Below are positions 23,301 to 34,300 of a DNA stretch of 64,000 nt, in pieces. A program made the position numbers and the translations under genes. A model generated the notes under the pieces. It was given only the letters and a program-made list of their open reading frames with translations, searched no databases and was not told where the DNA came from. The first letter of the stretch is position 1; each line of letters starts with the position of its first letter. Origin of the DNA: Heracleum sosnowskyi (taxonomy: Eukaryota > Streptophyta > Magnoliopsida > Apiales > Apiaceae); NCBI GenBank assembly GCA_030848705.1, contig CM061239.1:81822363-81886362 (forward strand), given 5' to 3'.

Positions 23301-25532
23301 CACTCTCAGGGTTTTTCTGAGTGATCTCATCACTCCTCACAGAAGAACTCTCAAGGCCTAGTGCCTGAACAGTGTGGGCTCCCTCAATTTCACTCTGGAC
23401 ATGCTCAAGTCCCTCTCTTTTGCCAGCTCATTTGGCTGCCTCTCATTTTTAAGTTCACCTCTCTTTTCTTTTATCTCTCTTTTCTTTTGCACACCCTCAC
23501 TCAACCTAGATGCATGGGTATGAGCAGTACTTACATGCATTGAAAGAGATGATTTAGAATGTACCTTGAGAAACTGAGAGAGTGGCACATCATCATCAGA
23601 GGCATCCTCAATGATAACTTCATCAAGGTTGGGCTGTATAGAGGTGACAACAGCTTGTCCATGAATGTTACTATCAGCTAAAGGTTTGACAGTAGGTTCC
23701 ACCACTGCTTGGACAACAGGTTCTGTTGAGACATCAACTTTGACAGCATCTGTGACAGCAGGGTTGTCTATGACAGCATCTTCCCTAAGGTAAGATGCTC
23801 CTTGGAGATTAAACAAGGCACTGGCTGTTTCTCTTTCTGGGAGAGTTCTACCTTGTTCTTGCTCAGTGTTTGAAGGAGTGGTTTCCATCTCACTTTGAGA
23901 AATGGGTTCTTGTGGACCACTAGATGGGGGCTCATCCATGATTGGAGATGGATAATCAAAACCTGAAGGGTTGGGACTGTCCCCCTCTCTAGGTTGTGGA
24001 GAAGAAACAAATGAATGAGCAGGGAAGGAAGAAGGTGAAGTTTGAGAAGAGAATATTGGCTGCTCCACAGATGGAACTTGTGAAGCATCAACTTGGGAAG
24101 TGAAATCCTCATTGTGTCCTGACTCCAAGTGTGTTTCTGTAAGTGGGGGTTCCTCATGAGTTGAAACATGAGGTTGTGCATACTTTGTACAAGGTGCCTT
24201 GGGAGACAGGCCAATTTCAATAGATGTCCCTTATTGAGAAGGAACATCCAGGGAGGTATTTAATGCCCTATTTTCCTCTACAGTCTTTTGGTAGACTATA
24301 GGGTGGCTGACAGTGGTTTTGGCCCTCTTAGCTCTCTTCTTCTTAGGCTTAAGAGGAACCACTGTGGGTTCTGTTTGACTACCTTTCTTATTTACTGCAC
24401 TAGGTGCGGGAACTCCCTCTTGACTCTCAGTACTACCACCAACATCAGTTTCTAGGGGTCTTTTTCTGGATTCTTGCAAGGCTTGTCTCTGTACTTTGGG
24501 AAGTCTAGAGAACTTAGGCTGAATGTATGGTGTAGAATGTGGGTTAGCTGAATTTGGGTCTAATCCAGCCTCATCCTCAAGAGTGAAGGTTTCATACCCA
24601 GAGGGCAATGGAAAATCAAGGTTAGGCACTTGATCAACCATGTGTTTGGTGAAGCAAAGTGAAATATGTGCATTTAGATTCTGTGAAGTGAGGGTTGTGT
24701 GTGTATTTCTTTTCAAAACACTGCAAACCTCTGTACGAGGGGCATCTTCATTAAAATCACAGAGAGAATTAATACACAGCATTAGAAAGCGAGGATAAAG
24801 ATTTACATTCTTACCTATGGCAGCCTTGAGGTGTTCCATGAGTAGCTTTCCAACATCCACTTTATACCCATGGACAAGAGAGTGTGTGAGCTTCTTGATG
24901 TAAGTGAGAATCCCGTTCCAACCAGTGGTCTTTGTTGAAAACACTTTCACTATAGCATCAAGAACCATGCTCCATTCCTTTCTGAGATACTTCCTGTCCA
25001 TTTCACCAGATGGGTACCACTTAGTTGTACCCTCTTCAAGAATGGGTCCCGAATACCCAATTTTCAAGAAGAGCTTCTTCAGGGTCTCATCACTTGCAAG
25101 CTCTGTGTAGGTCTTTCCTGGTTCAAGCACAATTCCTAGAGCTGCATTGATGCCTTGAATAGTGAGAGTGTAACTGTGCTATTTGATTTTGAATTTGATG
25201 GTGGTATTGTCTCCATCTCCCTGAGCAACAGCCGACTCCCAGAAGTTTTCAATCCTTTCTAGTTCTAGAACATGAGTTGAAGTAATAGCATACCCAAGAT
25301 AGTAGTTATTCAGGAAAGAAACAAGCCCTTTGAATTCTTTACCATCATCATTTGGAGAGTAGATGCCAACAAAGTTAGTCTGAGAAATTGATTGTTTAGG
25401 TGCCATTGTTGGTATGAGAGAGGAAAGAGAATGAGTTGAGTAAGTAGAAAGAGAAAATAGAGAAGAAAGTTGTTTTGCTTTTTGGTTGTTCTGTGTCAGG
25501 TTTGATATTGTCTGATTAACTGTTGTATACAA
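20359..25532 (-). pseudogene. Decayed env-like/extra ORF region of element A
   Basis: Downstream of pol lies about 5 kb of broken coding sequence, read 25532 to 20359 and now split by stops and frame breaks into at least eight pieces. The N-terminal part (MAPKQSISQTNF... at 25406, then 25130-24231) has KTTGWNGILTYIKKLTHSLV, a pattern found in the envelope-like ORF of eudicot Sireviruses. The middle (24128-23358) is low-complexity, rich in Ser, Pro, Glu and Val. Later pieces are acidic or coiled-coil, ending in KGEEERRKKRKTEAQN at 20359. No signal peptide, furin-type site or fusion peptide is apparent, so the name env-like refers only to position and family. Function is unknown. The whole region is inactive. 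Confidence 0.7.
21596..21730. repeat. 18-bp tandem coding repeat
   Basis: At least six copies of an 18-base unit, TTGACAGTGTCTTCT/C plus three bases, encoding EDTVKE or EDTVME on the minus strand. They sit inside the env-like region of element A. The TGACAG core is the same word that recurs in the LTR. Confidence 0.9.
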
Positions 25533-26113
25533 GGGTAGTTCAAGCGTTATGCTGAAAAAGGGGATATTTGGAATCGTGCTAGTTTCCCAGTAACTCCACC
25601 ACGTGGGTTACTCCCTTAATTTTCTGTCAACGTGGAGGTTGAATTAACAATTGTAACAGTCCACTACTATTGACAGTAACCTGTGCGTTGAAACAAACTG
25701 TCAGTGACATTTGGATGATGACAGCAGGTTTGTCTTGACAGTAACATTGTCGCAAGAAACTTACTGTCATCATTAAGTACTTTAATGATAGTGTCTTTTA
25801 AAACTCTTAACGGAATGTTGTTCACTGCTATCAAGAAACTAACTGTCATGAAATCCCGGGACAATTATCTTTCTTGATGACAGTAACTTTTGCGGAAAAC
25901 AATAAATGTCAAGGATGTTAACAGACCTTTTCATTAATTTACTCAACTCAAGAAATACCATCCACATATATTCAATTCAATCAAGGACTGGTATTCATGC
26001 ACAGTAGAGTAATCAGATAATTAACACAGATTCATACAACATAAAGCGAGAAACAAGAAAGATAATAGAACTAGTTTTATTAATAAAATCATCTTAGTAA
26101 AGGAAATTACAAA
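25533..26113. other. Spacer between small ORF and env-like region, with TGACAG repeats
   Basis: This is non-coding. At 25660-25910 there are about ten TGACAG/CTGTCA words, several extended to TGACAGTAAC. The LTR of the same element (19790-20010) has the same words with similar spacing. They may be transcriptional or packaging signals, or remnants of LTR-derived sequence. Confidence 0.5.
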
Positions 26114-26377
26114 TTAAGATTTCATGATTTTATCAACTAATCCTAAAACTTCTACGCGAGTTCTTTCTTCAGTGCTTTCTTCCTTCTTGAGGAGCACTTG
26201 AAATTCTTCTTCTTGCTCTTGCCATTTAGCCTCTTCAATGGCTTTGGCAGCAGCCTCTTTCTCTTCTTCCTCACCGAGAATGTCCTCTAACTGATCGAAC
26301 AGTTTCTCAACCTCTTCTTTGTGTGGAGAACCACACTGAATCTTGGGTCTTTATTTGATTCCTACTTTTTTTTCCAT
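26114..26377 (-). pseudogene. Small coiled-coil ORF between pol and env-like region of element A
   Basis: From ATG at 26377 (MEKKVGIK) there is a single TAA at codon 9 (26351-26353), then an open frame to TAA at 26114: about 87 codons in all. The body is almost pure charged helix: EKLFDQLEDILGEEEEKEAA, then KWQEQEEEFQVLLKKEESTE. It looks like an amphipathic coiled coil. It lies 395 bp past the end of pol. I know of no standard Copia gene at this place. The early stop may be a lesion. It is short, so chance is not excluded, but the codon periodicity and charge pattern look coding. Confidence 0.5.
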
Positions 26378-26771
26378 TTAACCTTTTTCTGATTGTGGAA
26401 GCTAATATGACCTAGGGTTCATTTTATAGGCATATTTGATGAAAGGTAAGGTAAACAGTCAATAGTTTGGAATACCCATACAACTACCACAGATAGCAAT
26501 TAAGAGTCATGTCCTCCACTAATCCAACAATTAACACACATACAGCCAATCAATGCAACACCTTTGACCAATAACTCAAACTTTGAGATTATTCAAGTTA
26601 ATGACACACAAAGTCTAATATGACTAGCACATAAATCAAGTTTAGCAAAGTCATGGCAAACATGTTGTCTAAAGGAATAAAGACTATGTGGACAGTAACT
26701 TCTCATGACAGCAACTTGAAGGTTACTGTCACAAGCTGCATGCGGATATTGAAAATGTAAAAACTAGTAAG

Positions 26772-29700
26772 TTAACATACCAGATTAAGCATTCCCAATT
26801 CACTTACCAACCTGTTAAAGGTGGCTTTATCCAATGGTTTAGTGAAGATGTCTGCAAGTTGCTTTTCTGTTGGGACATAGATCAATTTCACAGTTCCTCT
26901 TTCAACATGCTCTCTTATGAAGTGATGTCTGATATCAATGTGCTTTGTCCTAGAGTGTTCAACAAGATTGTCTGAGATGGCAATGGCACTAGTGTTATCA
27001 CAGTAGATAGGAATGTTGCTCAACACTAGTCCATAGTCCAATAGCTGATTCTTCATCCACAGAATTTGTGCACAGCAACTTCCAGCTGCAATATATTCAG
27101 CTTCTGCAGTTGATGTAGAGACTGAATGTTGCTTCTTCCTAAACCATGACACCAATCTTCCACCAAGAAATTGACAGCTACCTGTTGTGCTTTTTCTGTC
27201 AATTCTACATCCAGCATAATCTGAGTCAGAATACCCAATAAGCTCAAATCCAGTATTTTTAGGATACCAAAGGCCTAGATTATGAGTGCCCTTTAGATAT
27301 CTAAAAATCCTCTTGATAGCAACTAAGTGTGACTCCTTTGGATCAGCTTGGAATCTTGCACAGAGACATGTAGCAAACATTATGTCTGGTCTGCTAGCAG
27401 TTAGATAGAGAAGTGATCCCACCATGACTCTGTAAGCACTAGAGTCCACTTTCTTTCCCTTAGGGTCAAGATCCAGATTAGTTGATATAGAGATGGGAGT
27501 CTTGGCAAGTGATGAATCTTCTAAGTTGAACTTTTTGAGGAGTTCCTTGACATATTTGGCTTGACAAATGAAAATTCCATCATCCTTTTGAAGAACTTAT
27601 AGACCAAGGAAGAATGACAGTTCTCCCATCATGCTCATCTCATACTTGTTTCTCATTAGAGATGAAAACTTTTCATACAGCTTCTCATTTGAAGATCCAA
27701 AAATAATGTCATCAATATAGATTTGTACCAGAATGATGTCCTTGCCATGATGCTTGTAGAACAGAGTTTTATTTACTACACCTCTTGTAAACTGATTCTC
27801 CAATAGAAAGGTAGAGAATGTATCATACTAAGCTCTGGGAGCTTGTTTCAATCCATAAAGTGCTTTGAACAGTTTGTAAACAAAGTTATACATTTCAGCA
27901 TCTTCAAAGCCAGGTGGCTGTTCAACATACACTTCTTCCTCCAACTCTCCATTTAGAAAGGCACTTTTGACATCCATTTGGAACACCTTGAAGTTATAGT
28001 GTGTATCAAAGGCTAGAAAAATTCTTATAGCTTCAAGTCTAGCAACAGGTGCAAATGTCTCATCATAGTCTATTCCTTCCTGTTGGCAGTGACCTTTTGC
28101 CACTAGCCTTGCTTTGTTTCTAGTCACCATTCCATTCTCATCTAACTTGTTCCTGAAGACCCACTTTGTCTCAATGACTGATTTTCCTTTAGGTCTTGGA
28201 ACCAGCTTACATACATTGTTTCTTTCAAACTGGTTAAGTTCTTCTTGCATAGCAATCACCCAGTCAGAATCCAACAATGCTTCATCAATTGTCTTCGGTT
28301 CCATTTGAGACAGAAAGCATGAAAACATGCTGTCAGCAGAGACATTATTCCTAGTTCTTACCCCAGAGGAAGGATTACCAATGATTAGATCATTAGTGTG
28401 ATCCTTATTCCATCTTGTGGCTCTGGGCAAGCTTTTTTGTTGATCTGGTGGATTGACTTCATTTTGAGGAAATGAGTCTTCACCAGTGCAGTTGTCTCCA
28501 CCATGCTCTTCATTAATTCCAGAGTCACCATCATTTTGAAGATTAGCAGAAATGGTCTGTGACTGAGCTGGAGTTTGATTAATATTGTTAGCACTGACAA
28601 CATCTTTCTCAACATCAACAGTTTGAGTAAAGCTGGGTTCTTCATCAACAATTTATTCTTCTTCCAGGTATCCTTGTTTTTCAAATCTAAGGATCTACAT
28701 TTGACCATCTTCATGCAGCCCTGGAAACTTAGTTTCATCAAATGTGACATTCACACTTTCTTCAATTGTTCTGTGTTCTATGACATAGACTCTGTAAGTA
28801 GTCCTTTCTATCCCATATCCCACGAAAATGCCTTCATAAGCTTTGGCATCAAACTTTTCCTTTCTTTTCATGGTTGTCCTTCATCATGAAACACTTACTT
28901 CCAAATACATGAAAGTATTTGACAGTACGTAGGTTTCTTCTCAGTCAACAGATGGTAAGGGGTGCTTCCATGAGTCTTGTTAATTATTGTTCTGTTCTGT
29001 GTGTAGCAAGTTATGTTGATTGCTTCTACCCAGAAGTATGTTGGTAATTTAGCATCATGCAACATAGTCCTAGCATCTTCAATCAGAGTCTTGTTCTTCC
29101 TTTCTACAACACCATTCTGCTGGGGAGTCCTTACAGCAGAAAATTGTTGAACAATGCCTTCATCCTTGTAGAAGTTCCCAAGTAAGGCATTTCTGAACTC
29201 AGTACCATTATCACTTCTCAGTATCTGAACTTTTGCACTTGGAGTCCTGTCAAGAACTCTTATGTGATCAATGATAACTTGAGCAGCTTCATCTTTGGAC
29301 TCTAGAAACTTCACCCAAGTGAACCTAGAGTAATCATCCACCATTAATAATGCATATTTCTTTTTGGCCCGAGATGGAACATTAACTGGGCCAAAAAGAT
29401 CCATGTGTATTGGCTTAAGTGGCTCAGTGTTGGTATTGACTTACTTTGACTTGTGCACAGATCTTCTAAGTTTTCCCGTTTGACAGTCCTCACACAGTCC
29501 TTCTTGACAGAATTCCTGTTGAGGTAGTCCTCTCACCAGTTTCTTCTTCATCAGCATATTCATTGTCTTGAAGTTGAGATGGGAGAGTTTCCTGTGCCAA
29601 AGCATGCTGTCACCAACAGTGGATTTGATGTAGAAACAGTAAAGTTTATCCTTCTTTGTTGAGATTAGGTCTACAACAAACAGGCTTCCTTTCCTTACTC

Positions 29701-29911
29701 CCTTCAGAGAAAGGCTTTTGTCCTTCTTGTGATAGATATTACACACCAACATGTCAAAGTCAACCTTGAATCCTCTGTCACTGAATTGGCTGACACTCAG
29801 GAGGTTGTGCATTAGTCCATCAACAAAAGCAATGTCATTTATGACAACATTCCCAAATTCCAAACAGCCATATCCCACTGTGTAACCTTTGATGTTGTCT
29901 CCAAAGGTTAT
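26772..29911 (-). pseudogene. pol: Copia pol of element A (PR end, integrase, RT, RNase H), broken
   Basis: Read from 29911 down: end of protease (ITFGD...), GAG-pre-integrase zinc finger (LWHRKLSHLNF, then CEDCQTGK near 29490), integrase core (MDLFGPV; LRSDNGTEF; NGVVERKNKTL, 29404-28900), and reverse transcriptase (WVFRNKLDENG; DVKSAFLNGELEEEVYVE; ALYGLKQAPRA, 28430-27830). Then follow YIDDIIFGSS near 27700 and RNase H (YSDSDYAG; STAEAEYIA; CDNTSA, 27449-26772). The order integrase before RT and the sequence place it in Copia, Sirevirus-like. Stops and frameshifts at about 29440, 28890, 27830 and 27597 disable it. The protease is cut at 29911 by an LTR, and about 36 bp of its upstream part reappear at 36257. 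Confidence 0.9.
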
Positions 29912-31173
29912 TGTAAGATCCGTGAACTTTATTAATAATATAAATTGTATTATATGTGTAGAATACTTGTTATGAAGTATTTTGAGTAATAATGATAAGG
30001 ATTGTTAAGTGTTTATGTGTAAATTGGTGTGTCGAAAGCCCCGTTCAAATATTTTATCATTTGAAAATATCTTCAATTTTGAGCCCCGTTTTGATAATTC
30101 AAGGGCCCCGTTAAAATTTTGTTCATCATTATTATTCCTTCGTCATTTGTGTTCGAATCATTATCGGAGGATTTCTTTGTATTATTATATCCCTTATTAT
30201 CCGATATGATCAATAGTATTTGTTTTATTCAAAGGAAGAAAAATTATTCTAAACCCTAACCCTAATTTTTCTAGGGTAATTGATATATTGTCCGTATCAA
30301 TAAATACATCTGTTATAGCCCCAGCACTACTAGAAATATATCAATAGACATCGGCTAAAAACCGATGTCTTTCTAAATACTCAACCGATGTCTACGCGTG
30401 TGATGTTAAATGTCTATAGAGTTAGACATCGGTTTTTCACTGATGTCTATTGAGTATTTACACATCGTTTTCATTTTAAATTATGATGTCATTAGAACAA
30501 ATTTAACACAAATGTATACTATTACCACTTGAATATTGATATGTTATCAAGGTTAGAGGCACTTGAACATATAACACCCAAGTGGAAAAGAAATATTGAC
30601 ATCGATTTGCTTAGAAAAACGATGTCTAAGACGAGAATTAACATCGGTTCCGTGAGAAGTGTGATGTTAGAACATACATCAGACATCAGCTAGTCCAAAG
30701 AGCCGATGTAATATAAGTTAAAGACATCGGCTAATTTAAAAAAATTGTTATTAAAAGGTCCCTTTAATATTGGTTTCATTTATAAAACCGTTGTTGAATT
30801 ATCTTTTTAACATCAGTTTTCAAATTGAAGTTGATGTACAATCTTGCATTTAAAATCAAATTGAAGTTGATGTATAATCATTTCTCAGCTGTGTGTGATG
30901 TTAATTGCATTGTCCCTGCTTACCAACAAGCTATTCTACATATACCAAAAAACTCAACAAACTTGTACCACAAAGCTAACTACTATATATCATTACCAAA
31001 TTCAATTCAAGATGAATTCACAAACAAGCTTATAGCTACAATTCAAGGTTACCATGGTGCATAACCAACTAGCAAACATTCCAAATAAAAAACATCTAAC
31101 ACTCTAAACACATGGTACCTGATCGAGATCTACCCAACTGTCTAAGAATTAGGATTATGTTAAAGAATAAAGG

Positions 31174-31768
31174 TCATGCCTTAGCAACACATTTATCTAC
31201 GTAAGCTGCAGCAGCAAGAGAACGGTAATGACTTGTTCTTGTCAAGTTTGTAAAGGAAAGAAGTTTTCTGTGCCCATCATCACCATCAAAATCATTCTCA
31301 TGTTCCTCTTCAAAGTCCTTATCACATGGAAGCCATGAGTTTCCAATAGCTTTAGGTATACATATTTTTGATATAGTTTCTTTCAGAACTGTTAGAAGCA
31401 GTTATATGAATCCCAACAGCATAAGTTCTGCAAGAAGAGAGACCAGCAAGTCTGACAAACGGAAATGGCCATATAGTTAATATTATATAGTTTTTATGAC
31501 AAACCTGATTTTATTTTTAAAAGCGCTTCATATAGAGCACTTTTGTTCTTCCTTGTCAGCCACTGCAATGTTTATAGATTTAAAAGTAAATAAATTGTAT
31601 GAAACCATGAGCAAATTTCGATATACACATTTATAGATGTATCCTTACCTTTCCAATGATATGAATAATCTGTTCAAGGCCAAGTGATATAGATATAATC
31701 ACAAGGCAAACAAGTGCAACATCCGAAGTTGCTGATTCCTCCATTGATCTACCACCTCCTGCTGCCAT
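31174..31768 (-). pseudogene. MLO: Captured MLO gene fragment, exons 1-3
   Basis: The fragment encodes the N-terminus of an MLO seven-transmembrane protein, the plant family that includes powdery-mildew susceptibility factors. Exon 1 (31768-31649) starts MAAAGGGRSMEESATSDVAL and ends LEQIIHIIGK, the first membrane span. A GTAAGG donor follows. Exon 2 (31562-31505) encodes WLTRKNKSALYEALLKIKS. Exon 3 (31427-31174) continues ELMLLGFI, then has a TAA (31402-31404) where the family has Ser, then LLLTV...ISKICIPKAIGNSWLPC, ending at a TGA soon after KCVAK. Exon borders are GT-AG, so genomic DNA was captured rather than a transcript. The fragment covers roughly the first 140 residues of a protein that is normally about 500. 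The internal stop makes it non-functional as MLO. Confidence 0.88.
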
Positions 31769-32098
31769 TTTGGTATTTAAATATGTGTATAATATTCTCA
31801 GAAAAAATTCAGATTATATACAGACCATGCATATAAGAAATCAGATTTATGAGAAAGAAAGTTTGAAAGTCTCCAAATTAGTTTAGCATAATTAGTGAAT
31901 GGTATTAGTTAGTGTAATGACATAGGTTTGTGAACTTTTAAATACACAGCTGACAAATGACCTCCTTGAAAAATTGGTAGTAAAATGTGAAGTCATACAT
32001 TTTGATAATTTTTAGAAAACAATGTCGACATCATATTAGTTCTATGTAACTAATATATTGGTTATCAATTAGAAATAGTTTTTGCATTTTGACCTTAC

Positions 32099-32165
32099 CT
32101 TCTCGAGTTGACCAACTTCAGTGGTTCTGCTTATGCGAAAATTCAGAGCCTCTTCTTTTTGCATT
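32099..32165 (-). pseudogene. Unidentified exon-like stretch inside the CACTA
   Basis: A 67-bp open stretch between a TGTAG acceptor and an AAG|GTAAG donor encodes MQKEEALNFRISRTTEVGQL followed by EK. The splice borders and codon-like composition suggest a third captured exon, from fibrillarin's neighbour or from another gene. I do not recognise the protein. Confidence 0.4.
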
Positions 32166-32434
32166 CTACACGAACAATTCAAAGAAGGAAAACAGGGAGC
32201 CAAAGTTAAGATATAACAAACACTACTATAAGCTCATCATCAGCCGAAAATGATGTTTTCTATTTCTATAACACACTAAAAAGTATGGTAAGTACATTAC
32301 ATAAAATAAATTAAGTCAAAAACAACTAGAGCCTGACCAAATGTATCAAAAATCATTCAAACCAAAAAAATAAATAGAAAATGTATTATCCAACTCTTTA
32401 AAAACAAGAAAGTGAATCAGAGACAGAGTTATAC

Positions 32435-32803
32435 CTGATCAGGCTGAGCAACATCAGAAAATATAACATCGACCATTCCAACAAGCATCCGGTACTTGGC
32501 TGGATGTCTAGCATCCTCAATAATAGGTATAACATTAGTACGCTTCTTTGCCATGTTAACCAAGTCCCTACCACTCCTGTGAGAAAATTCAACTGCATAG
32601 ACCACTCCAGACTACAAAAAATTCAAAATAATAATTAGAATCTGCAAGTCACACATCTATCAAATAATATAATAATCCCTCCCTCCCAGAACATATATAC
32701 TTCAGGGAAAATGAAAGATATGTTAAGCATTATTAATACTACTTACAGGTCCAACAAGATCAGAAATATGAGATACCGTAGTTCCTGAAGCCAAGTAACA
32801 AAT
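32435..32803 (-). pseudogene. FIB: Captured fibrillarin gene fragment, two exons
   Basis: The fragment encodes part of the methyltransferase domain of fibrillarin, the nucleolar box C/D snoRNP 2'-O-methyltransferase. The first exon (about 32803-32747) reads YLASGTTVSHISDLVGP, with two residues missing from the usual YLGAASGTT, and ends at a GTAAGT donor. The second (32611-32435, 177 bp, 59 codons, no lesion) runs from SGVVYAVEFSHRSGRDLVNM to VDVIFSDVAQPDQ and ends at a GTATAA donor with a TAG acceptor. The intron between them (32612-32746) is retained, so genomic DNA was captured. The rest of the 300-residue protein is absent. The intact second exon suggests the capture is not very old. Confidence 0.9.
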
Positions 32804-34290
32804 ATTATGGCATTTTTACAAGCCAGGTTGTGATAAATGTAATGATTAAAATTAAACTTGAACTAGTCAAACTCCAAGGCAGTTCCATTAGATGTAAGGT
32901 GAAGGGACTGCTACTCTGCTGGTGCACTGGGTTCCAAGGTTGTAGCTTAGCGGTATTGAGTAAAGTCCTTTCTTTGGCAAATTCCTGGTCAAGTAAGGAG
33001 TGGAATCTAACTTATACACTACTCTCCTCTATACATAAAAGAAAATCAATATGGAAAATTTCTGTTTAAGGATCCCAAGTTCTCTTCTAGACTTATTTCT
33101 TAATCTAGTTGTAATCTTCATATCTGCAATTAACCAAGTCTAAATAGCTAACCCCTACAATAGTAGCAAATCCCTAAATAGCAAACCTCTAAAATAGTAG
33201 GTGACCCCTAAATATAAAACCTCTAATACAATACCTAATTAAATAAGAAGATGTCACATTATGCAGAGGCCAAGACAATTAAATTATTTAAACCTCTAAA
33301 ATAAGCAGAGGCCACATTTAAACCCCTAAATTAAACAAAACCCCTAAATTAAAACCAATTTAATTAATCAAGATTTATACAAGAAAAATCAAGATGTAAA
33401 CAAAAACAGTAACAAAACCCCCAAGCAAAAGAAAATAAGATAAACAAGATTATACAAGTTTTACAAGTTCATACAAACATACATATATGCAAACAAACAA
33501 ACAAGATGTAAACATACATATTCATACATATACGCAAACAAACAAGATGTGTTCATACATACATGTTCAAATATATGCATGCAAAGAAAGGGAGAGGGAG
33601 AAAGAGGGCTGAGAGATGTCTTACTATGAAGAGAGGGCTGAGATCTGTACTAATTAGGATTCGAAGCTCTGATTATGAACAATTCCTCCAAACTCCAAAA
33701 GCAATTAGGGTTCGAATGCTTAATTAGGGTTTATAAACTAGGGATTCGTTTTAATTAGGGTTCAGATGGGAGAGAGAGGGCTGAGAGTGAGAGAGAAAGA
33801 GAGTGTGTGTGTGTGTGTGTGTGAGTGAGAGTGAGAGATAGAGAAGAGGGGTGGCGAGAGGAAAGGGGGAAAAAGGGGGGAAGTTAAATTTTGACTAAGG
33901 GGGGAAATAGAATTTTGACTAGGGGGAATATGAGGACCGTACTAGTTTTCAATTTTTTAAAAAATAGAATAGACATCGGCTATTTTAGAAAGTGATGTCT
34001 GAAATAAATTTTAACATCGCTAAAATACAAACCGATGTCTAAAACACGTTTAACATCGGTGACTTTTCTAACCGATTTTAAAGGGGCGATGTTATATCTA
34101 CTTTTTCTAGTAGTGCAGTATTCTTGAGCATTAGTTATATAAATGATATGTATTGATTTGGATAACTATCAGTCTTTTTGGATAGATATCACCTCGTAAA
34201 ACGTGTATTTTACATTATTAGGGTTTTAAAGCGAACCAGTGGATCAATATCGATCCAAAAATGTCGTTTAGGGTATTATTTTTCACTACG

Positions 34291-34300
34291 TATAAAAAGG
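34291..34300 (+). promoter_or_regulatory. TATA box of the solo LTR
   Basis: TATAAAAAGG on the plus strand lies in a strongly AT/GC-contrasted context, about 175 bp after the CACTA insertion, and is the best TATA match in this LTR. It implies the LTR is in plus orientation. Confidence 0.5.

Larger units (their letters stand above)
30325..34115. mobile_element. Non-autonomous CACTA transposon carrying host gene fragments (Pack-CACTA)
   Basis: The ends are CACTACTAGAAA (30325) and TTTCTAGTAGTG (34115), perfect 12-bp inverted repeats of the CACTA/EnSpm type. They are flanked by the 3-bp duplication CAG (30322-30324 and 34116-34118). Both subterminal regions (30345-30860 and 33965-34090) contain many copies of ACATCGGTTTTT/ACCGATGTCTA words in both orientations, the transposase-binding type of repeat. 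The 3791-bp element has no transposase. Its middle carries minus-strand exons of MLO (31174-31768) and fibrillarin (32435-32803) and an unidentified exon between them (32099-32165). A (GA)n(GT)n microsatellite lies at 33780-33840. Confidence 0.95.

Noticed and set aside
30247..30266. CTAAACCCTAACCCTAAT, telomere-like repeat
   Set aside because: Only about two units, inside the solo LTR. More likely a telo-box-like promoter word than an interstitial telomere.
32398..32598. Minus-strand 66-codon ORF in the CACTA
   Set aside because: It is a shifted frame over the fibrillarin exon. The true frame gives the fibrillarin sequence and stops only past the splice donor.
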